Part shown: one piece after another, positions 59,306 through 64,000 of the stretch
Layout of the letters: every line of letters begins with the position of its first letter
Position numbering within the stretch: the stretch's first letter is position 1
Origin: Snodgrassella alvi
GTDB taxonomy: Bacteria; Pseudomonadota; Gammaproteobacteria; Burkholderiales; Neisseriaceae
NCBI RefSeq assembly: GCF_002777855.1
Contig: NZ_MEIK01000029.1
Span: 219,879-283,878, forward strand
Direction of reading: 5' to 3'
Length of the DNA: 64,000 nucleotides
The notes under the pieces: generated by a model
What the model was told of the DNA's origin: nothing
Databases searched by the model: none
What the model saw: only the letters and a program-made list of their open reading frames with translations
Program-made: the position numbers and the translations under genes

Positions 59306-59740
59306 CTAATTTTTTATTATCTCTTTGTTCAATTTATCAATAGCATTTTGAATAATTTTAATATAATCTTTTTTGTTTACTTTTATTCTAATTAATTTAG
59401 AACTACCCCATTTTTTTACTACCAAATACTCTACTTCATCTATGGAGCAAAAAATACCAAAATCTCCATCAAATGATTCAATAAAAGTGGGTAAGCATGA
59501 GTTATTTATGTCTTCGAAAAGAAAATCGAATACTATATCAATTTCATCATATTTAACTTTAATTAATTTACTATTGGATAATCTCATCATTAAATCATCA
59601 AATGATAATTTTAATGACTCAGCTAATACTGTTTGATCAAAATCCCCAATAACATAGTTATTGCATAAAAAACAACAATTACAAAACAAATATTCTTGGT
59701 CATTTGAAAGAAAAGTTTTAATTTTAAAAAAAAAGTCCAT
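59306..59740 (-). CDS. Putative immunity protein of orphan rhs cassette B
   Basis: About 144 residues, acidic with several cysteines in the first third (EYLFCNCCFLCNNY), no family recognised. ATG at 59740 has an AAAGGA ribosome site five bases upstream and its ATG overlaps the TGA of the toxin tip. An earlier ATG at 59746 is possible but would put the Shine-Dalgarno against the start. Gene order and coupling support an immunity role. Confidence 0.6.
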   Translation of the reverse strand: MDFFFKIKTFLSNDQEYLFCNCCFLCNNYVIGDFDQTVLAESLKLSFDDLMMRLSNSKLIKVKYDEIDIVFDFLFEDINNSCLPTFIESFDGDFGIFCSIDEVEYLVVKKWGSSKLIRIKVNKKDYIKIIQNAIDKLNKEIIKN

Positions 59741-60717
59741 CAACATCCTTTATTGTGTTTATTTTTGAAAAATCCATCTTTTTTCATTTGATTAAATCTA
59801 TTTTTAACTTCTTTAGGTACTAAAATACCTCTATTTTGTGATGTATCTCCATTCCAATGAACCCTCCCATTATTGCTATTACCATAACGATGAATAACTT
59901 CATTTTTATCAATTGCATACCAATGTTTACCTTCTTTGTCTGGTATTGCATGTTCATATAGTTTTTCTGCATCACTTGGTAAAACTGATGTTTTTGTTCC
60001 ACCTCCTCTAAAATTACCAGATGAAGGGTCATGATGGCCTGGATTTTCATATTTTGGTTTTGGCCCATGATAGTATCCATCCTCGGCTTTCCACCCCCAC
60101 GGATCAATCCAAGTCAACCCATTAGGCGCATACTGATACAGATTAAACCCACCCAGCAACCCAATCGGGTCCGGCTGCGTGAATCTGCCTATATCAGGGT
60201 CATAGTACCTGAAAGTATTGTAATGTAAGCCCGTTTCTCTGTCTAAATACTGCCCCTGATACCTAAGGTTCTGTTGTATCTGGCTGTGTTCGATTTCCTG
60301 TATCGGCTTGCCCCACAGCTGATAGCTGCACGCCCATACAATATGACCGTCTTCATCAGTAAGTTTTTCCGGGGCACCGTTGACATCGGTATGGTAGTAC
60401 AGCACTTTCTGTTCCGTACCGGTGGTGGTCTCTACTCTGGCTAAGGGTTCATAGCCGCTTTCATCCGTGTAGATATAGACGCTTTTGCTTCTGTCAGTAC
60501 GGGTTTCCTGAATCATTCTCAGCCCGTCCCACAGAAAGTGGGTACGGTTGCAGGCTTTGCCCGCCCGGTCTATCTGGTGTTTTTCGATACGTCGGCCTAA
60601 GGCATCGTAGACATAGCCGTAGCGTTCGGTACGGTTTAATTTTTCGATACGAACTTCGATTAGGCGGTGTTCGGCATCATAGTGGTAATACTGGGTACCG
60701 CTGGCGGTCTGTTTTTA
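59740..60717 (-). CDS. Orphan rhs C-terminal cassette B (core end plus toxin tip)
   Basis: The longest displaced cassette. About 205 residues of rhs core (from KQTASGTQYYHYDAEHRL through DPWG) lead into a unique tip of about 120 residues. The tip contains YYHGPKPKYENPGHHDPSSG, SDAEKLYEHAIPD, HWYAIDKNEVIHRYGNSNNG and RVHWNGDT. The pattern resembles tips seen in other polymorphic toxins, but the activity is not clear to me. A TAA lies directly upstream of the core part, so there is no full-length N-terminus. An ATG at 60516 could allow translation of a fragment. Confidence 0.7.
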
Positions 60718-60829
60718 CCTCAATATTTTTAATAATTTAAAATTTTTTATTTATACTCATTAATAATATATTTGAATAATTTATTTATTAAATACAAAAT
60801 TATAAATAATAAAGCTAAAATTTAATCTA

Positions 60830-61222
60830 TTATTTCCATCGCTGATCCCAATAGGGATAAATTGAATCAATAAAAATTACATCGGTGGTACAAGAAAAGA
60901 AAAATTCTTCTTTATTGGTAATCGTAAATATAAATTTATTATTTTCTTGATGTATTAATGGAGAACATATGAAACCGACACGGTTTCCATTTAAAATCAA
61001 GTTGTTTATAGCTATTAGTTCCAAAGTTATTGATATACCGTTAAACTTTATTTGTTTCCATTTTTTAGGAGTTTTTTTTGGTATGTTTTTTACTTTAAAA
61101 CATAATCTAACTTTAGATAAATCGTAAAATAGTAAATTTTCAAACTCTGAATCATCAAGAGATAATTCATCGTTAAACATAAATTTAATTTTTTCGCGTC
61201 CTTGTAAATGATCTAACCACAT
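60830..61222 (-). CDS. Imm50-like immunity protein of orphan rhs cassette A
   Basis: 130 residues with W at position 2, alternating hydrophobic strands (VRLCFKVKNIPKKTPKKWKQ, ISITLELIAI) and a C-terminal WDQRW. The layout resembles the Imm50 family. It has an AAGGA ribosome site and starts 31 bp after the toxin-tip stop. Inferred to neutralise that tip. Confidence 0.6.
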   Translation of the reverse strand: MWLDHLQGREKIKFMFNDELSLDDSEFENLLFYDLSKVRLCFKVKNIPKKTPKKWKQIKFNGISITLELIAINNLILNGNRVGFICSPLIHQENNKFIFTITNKEEFFFSCTTDVIFIDSIYPYWDQRWK

Positions 61223-61253
61223 ATTTAAAATCCTTTTGGAAATTCATAATGAC

Positions 61254-61817
61254 CTAATGTATTTTTGATAGAGCCGTTTCTTGTGCCATTTCCTGTTTCA
61301 GAGTCAAAGGCCTTATATTGAAATGTGACCCTTGGTTTCCTGGAGTTCCTTTAAGTCCATATATATGTCCTGCAAAATGCTCCTGAATTACGACTTTTGA
61401 ACCATTATGTTGTACAAAATGATACTTTCTTGATTCTAATGGTCTATAATTATCATCCATAACTAAATGACCTTTTCTATCAGTTAAAGGAACTTTCTTA
61501 ACTACTATCGGATGTTGATTCATAGCCAATCCTGTTTCTCTTTTAGCTGCTCCCAAAGCAGATTTTCTTGATGAAATTGTTGTATTACAGGCCGTCAATC
61601 CCCACGGATCAATCCAAGTCAACCCATTAGGCGCATACTGATACAGATTATACCCACCCAAGAGCCCAATCGGGTCCGGCTGCGTGAATCTGCCTATATC
61701 TGGGTCATAGTACCTAAAAGTATTGTAATGTGAGCCCGTTTCTCTGTCTAAATACTGTCCCTCATACCTTAGGTTCTGTTGTATCTGGCTGTATTCGATT
61801 TCTTGAATTGGTTTGCC
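61254..61817 (-). CDS. Orphan rhs cassette A with HNH/EndoVII-like toxin tip
   Basis: Rhs core end ([20 protein letters not shown] ... [20 protein letters not shown] ... DPWGL) followed by a tip of about 105 residues. The tip has GAAKRETGLAMNQHPIVV, PLTDRKGHLVMDD and SKVVIQEHFAGHIYG, then GNQGSHFNIRP. The GH...H-N pattern is that of HNH/endonuclease VII-fold DNase tips of Rhs proteins. Upstream, the core is decayed: two Trp codons have become stops (TGA at 61820-61818 and TAG at 61841-61839). There is therefore no intact effector; it is a stored tip. Confidence 0.75.
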   Translation of the reverse strand, partial: GKPIQEIEYSQIQQNLRYEGQYLDRETGSHYNTFRYYDPDIGRFTQPDPIGLLGGYNLYQYAPNGLTWIDPWGLTACNTTISSRKSALGAAKRETGLAMNQHPIVVKKVPLTDRKGHLVMDDNYRPLESRKYHFVQHNGSKVVIQEHFAGHIYGLKGTPGNQGSHFNIRPLTLKQEMAQETALSKIH

Positions 61818-61980
61818 TCATTGTTGAAAGCTGCATTCCTATATAATTGTGCGATACTGAATGGTCAGTTTTTTTAAAATAATTGTTTAATTTTATATTC
61901 AAATTTCATCAATGAAAATTAGTTATGCTAAAATTAATTCTTTCTGGAGTATAGATATATTATCTAGTCTACATGATCTT

Positions 61981-62412
61981 TTAAAAAATACCTGTTAATT
62001 TTTTTCTTGATATTTTTAAATCTTTAGCAATAATCTCAACATAAAATGAATCACTTTGGATAATATAATGATAATAGTCTCCAAAATCATATTTATTCCA
62101 TTCAGGAAAAAAAGAACTTCTTTCAATCTTCAAATTTTCTAGCCAGGATGAATCTTTGACAATCCAATAGCAAGCGTGAAAATTATCGTCTTCACGAGGA
62201 ATATAATAGCTTAATTTTTTATTACGTTCGTATCTCATGGCCCAAACATAAGAAAAATCTAATATTCCAGTAAATACAGAATATTTAGCAGAAGAAGAAT
62301 TCCATATTTTAAAAAAAGCAGTTAATGAATCTCCTTTTGATTTTAAAACAATATCATCATTTGGAGCCTGCCAATAAGGAAGCTCTATTGCATATGCCAT
62401 ATCTTTTTTCAT
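61981..62412 (-). CDS. Putative immunity protein of the main Rhs effector
   Basis: 143 residues, aromatic-rich (ELPYWQAP, FSYVWAMRYERN, YIPREDDNFHACYWIVKDSSWL), no family recognised. Starts 12 bp after the main rhs stop on the same strand. As the only gene directly behind the main Rhs tip it is the expected cognate immunity protein. Confidence 0.6.
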   Translation of the reverse strand: MKKDMAYAIELPYWQAPNDDIVLKSKGDSLTAFFKIWNSSSAKYSVFTGILDFSYVWAMRYERNKKLSYYIPREDDNFHACYWIVKDSSWLENLKIERSSFFPEWNKYDFGDYYHYIIQSDSFYVEIIAKDLKISRKKLTGIF

Positions 62413-62424
62413 AATATTTATCTT

Positions 62425-64000
62425 TCATTTGCAAATTGGAATTTTACCAGTCCCTTTTTTAGGTAAACCATTTTTTTTAAGTCTACTGTTGAAATCTTTC
62501 AAAGTATCAATATCTGTTTCAATGATTACTTTTATTTGCTTAGCTTTTGCTTGATGAGCAATAGTTAAACGACTGTTACCATCCCTTACCACTAATTGTC
62601 CTTTAACATTGATAACCCTTATTGCTGTAAAATCTGTAACTTTTATATTTCCTTTACGTACATCATTTATTACAGATTGTATATTTCGTTTACCTTCAGG
62701 TGTATCAAAAGCACTATTAATAGTTTTCTGAGAAAAATTAATATCTTTAGGGTTAACAAGAATCTCATTTGAATTAAGTTTTATTTTTTCCGTTGTTAGT
62801 CCCCACGGATCAATCCAAGTCAACCCATTAGGCGCATACTGATACAGATTAAACCCACCCAACAGCCCAATCGGGTCCGGCTGCGTGAATCTGCCTATAT
62901 CAGGGTCATAGTACCTGAAAGTATTGTAATGTAAGCCCGTTTCTCTGTCTAAATACTGTCCCTGATACCTTAGGTTCTGTTGTATCTGGCTGTGTTCGAT
63001 TTCCTGTATCGGTTTGCCCCACAGCTGATAGCTACATTCCCACAAGATGTTACCAGCTTCATCAGTGAGTTCTTCCGGGGCACCGTTAACATCGGTGTGG
63101 TAGTACAGCACCTTTTGTTCTGTACCGGTGGTGGTCTCTACTCTGGCTAAGGGTTCATAGCCGCTTTCATCAGTGTAGATATAGACGCTTTTGCTTCTGT
63201 CAGTACGGGTTTCCTGAATCATTCTTAGTCCGTCCCACAGAAAGTGGGTACGGTTGCAGGCTTTGCCCGCCCGGTCTATCTGGTGCTTTTCGATACGTCG
63301 GCCTAAGGCATCGTAGACATAGCCGTAGCGTTCGGTACAGTTTAATTTTTCGATACGAACTTCGGTCAGGCGGTGTTCGGCATCGTAGTGGTAATACTGG
63401 GTACCGCTGGCGGTCTGTTTGCTGTGGGTACGCCCATGTGCGTCGTAGGTGTATTGCAGGCCGCGGAAGTGGAGTAGTTGGTTAAAGCGGACCAGGTTTT
63501 GGTTGTCGGTACTGCTGTCTTGGTTGCGTCTTTTATCCAGTAGGTTGGCAGCGGCATCGTATTGCAGGGTTTCCCAGTAGGCCTGGTTGCGGCAGCTTTC
63601 GATGCGGCCGGTGCGGTCATAGTGGTAATCGGTCTGTCCTTGCTGAGTATGTTTTTTACTCACCAGCCGGTCGAGGTTGTCGTACTGGTAGCGGCGGTCG
63701 GTGAGGATGTCGGGCAGGATGGTGTTGTGGCCACGTCGGGTCTGTTTGTGTTGCAGGCGGCTGTTGCGGTCGTATCTGAATTCGGTGTTCAGTTGTCCCT
63801 GGCTACGCAGGACTTCGCGATGTAGGCGGTCGCGTTCGATGTCGGTGATGGTGGTGCCGTCTAGGTTGATTTGGTGCAGATGGCCGGAACCGTAATAGAG
63901 GTTGTTGAGGGTACGACCATCGGGCAAGGTGGTGGCGATGCGGTTGCCCAGTTGGTCGTACTGATGGCTAAGGGTGCCTTGTGCGGTGGTTTCGCTCAGC
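62425..64000 (-). CDS. Rhs-repeat effector, C-terminal part, ParB-like toxin tip
   Basis: The frame is open to the right window edge, so the N-terminus lies outside. YD-type Rhs repeats (for example DRRYQYDNLDRLVSKKH and YHYDRTGRIESCRNQ) run to the conserved core end [20 protein letters not shown] with DPWG, the point of self-cleavage in Rhs proteins. The unique tip (about 110 residues) has DVRKGNIKVTDFTAIRVINV followed by GQLVVRDGNSRLTIAHQAKA, a ParB/sulfiredoxin-like nuclease or CTP-binding pattern. Rhs proteins are usually delivered by type VI secretion in this group; no secretion gene is visible here. Confidence 0.85.
   Translation of the reverse strand, partial: LSETTAQGTLSHQYDQLGNRIATTLPDGRTLNNLYYGSGHLHQINLDGTTITDIERDRLHREVLRSQGQLNTEFRYDRNSRLQHKQTRRGHNTILPDILTDRRYQYDNLDRLVSKKHTQQGQTDYHYDRTGRIESCRNQAYWETLQYDAAANLLDKRRNQDSSTDNQNLVRFNQLLHFRGLQYTYDAHGRTHSKQTASGTQYYHYDAEHRLTEVRIEKLNCTERYGYVYDALGRRIEKHQIDRAGKACNRTHFLWDGLRMIQETRTDRSKSVYIYTDESGYEPLARVETTTGTEQKVLYYHTDVNGAPEELTDEAGNILWECSYQLWGKPIQEIEHSQIQQNLRYQGQYLDRETGLHYNTFRYYDPDIGRFTQPDPIGLLGGFNLYQYAPNGLTWIDPWGLTTEKIKLNSNEILVNPKDINFSQKTINSAFDTPEGKRNIQSVINDVRKGNIKVTDFTAIRVINVKGQLVVRDGNSRLTIAHQAKAKQIKVIIETDIDTLKDFNSRLKKNGLPKKGTGKIPICK

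Larger units (their letters stand above)
59051..62950 (-). repeat. Repeated rhs core-end block
   Basis: Near-identical DNA encoding the rhs core end recurs at about 59051-59228, 60096-60715, 61600-61820 and 62800 to the window edge, and in part at 57897-58195. Block lengths differ because each copy retains a different amount of core upstream of its own tip. The copies give homology for recombination that could swap toxin tips onto the main gene. Confidence 0.85.

Noticed and set aside
57868..64000. Rhs cassettes considered as CRISPR-like or insertion-sequence repeats
   Set aside because: The repeated blocks are coding rhs core sequence of unequal length with no short regular spacers, terminal inverted repeats or transposase.

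Overview
The window looks like chromosomal DNA of a low-GC betaproteobacterium of the Neisseriaceae, most like Snodgrassella-type bee-gut symbionts. The order mnmG-rsmG-parA-parB-atpIBEFHAGDC, Neisseria-like MnmG, PyrB/PyrI and MsbA proteins, and a large Rhs toxin locus point that way. The placement is inferred from gene content and protein character, not from a database search. I saw no rRNA, tRNA, CRISPR array, intact insertion sequence or prophage.

Layout. 1-3.7 kb: the end of a metallo-beta-lactamase-fold hydrolase, an AmpG-type muropeptide permease and RmuC. 3.8-21.8 kb: a surface-glycan (LOS/LPS or capsule) region. It holds rfbC, rfbA and rfbB (dTDP-sugar synthesis, with no rfbD nearby), three paralogous GT-B-like proteins of unknown specificity, a polysaccharide pyruvyl-transferase-like protein, a GT2 enzyme, a 708-residue HAD-containing protein, the lipid A flippase msbA, a four-gene GT25/GT/GT25/GT2 operon, and two further transferases (one GT29-like, one DxD-type). 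The stretch 6.6-13.6 kb is visibly much more AT-rich than its surroundings, as expected for an exchangeable glycan island.

22-44 kb: housekeeping genes. These are sstT, an LLM-type oxidoreductase, a GT8-like transferase, priA, pyrBI behind an apparent attenuator, the fghA-adhC formaldehyde detoxification pair, a PHP phosphatase, a small oxidoreductase-like protein missed by size cut-offs, an S4 RNA-binding protein, argE, a cytochrome b562-like protein, hpt, nrdDG with NrdR-like sites, a DUF4184-like membrane protein, recQ and two small envelope proteins. A gene-poor AT-rich gap lies at 35.2-36.7 kb.

44-55.6 kb: the conserved mnmG-rsmG-parA-parB cluster and the complete F1Fo ATP synthase operon, with a clear sigma70 promoter and an intrinsic terminator. 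56-57.7 kb: a short-chain dehydrogenase, a carboxymuconolactone-decarboxylase-family protein and a cupin on the minus strand. A promoter with a 19-bp spacer and dyad, typical of MerR-family control, stands in front of the cupin.

57.8-64 kb: an Rhs polymorphic-toxin locus on the minus strand. The 3' part of a main rhs gene enters from the right edge with a ParB-like C-terminal domain and its immunity gene. It is followed by three displaced rhs-tip/immunity cassettes, each with part of the rhs core and a different toxin tip, and then by a decayed rhs remnant. This is a storehouse of alternative toxin tips and immunity genes, and it is the most interesting part of the window.
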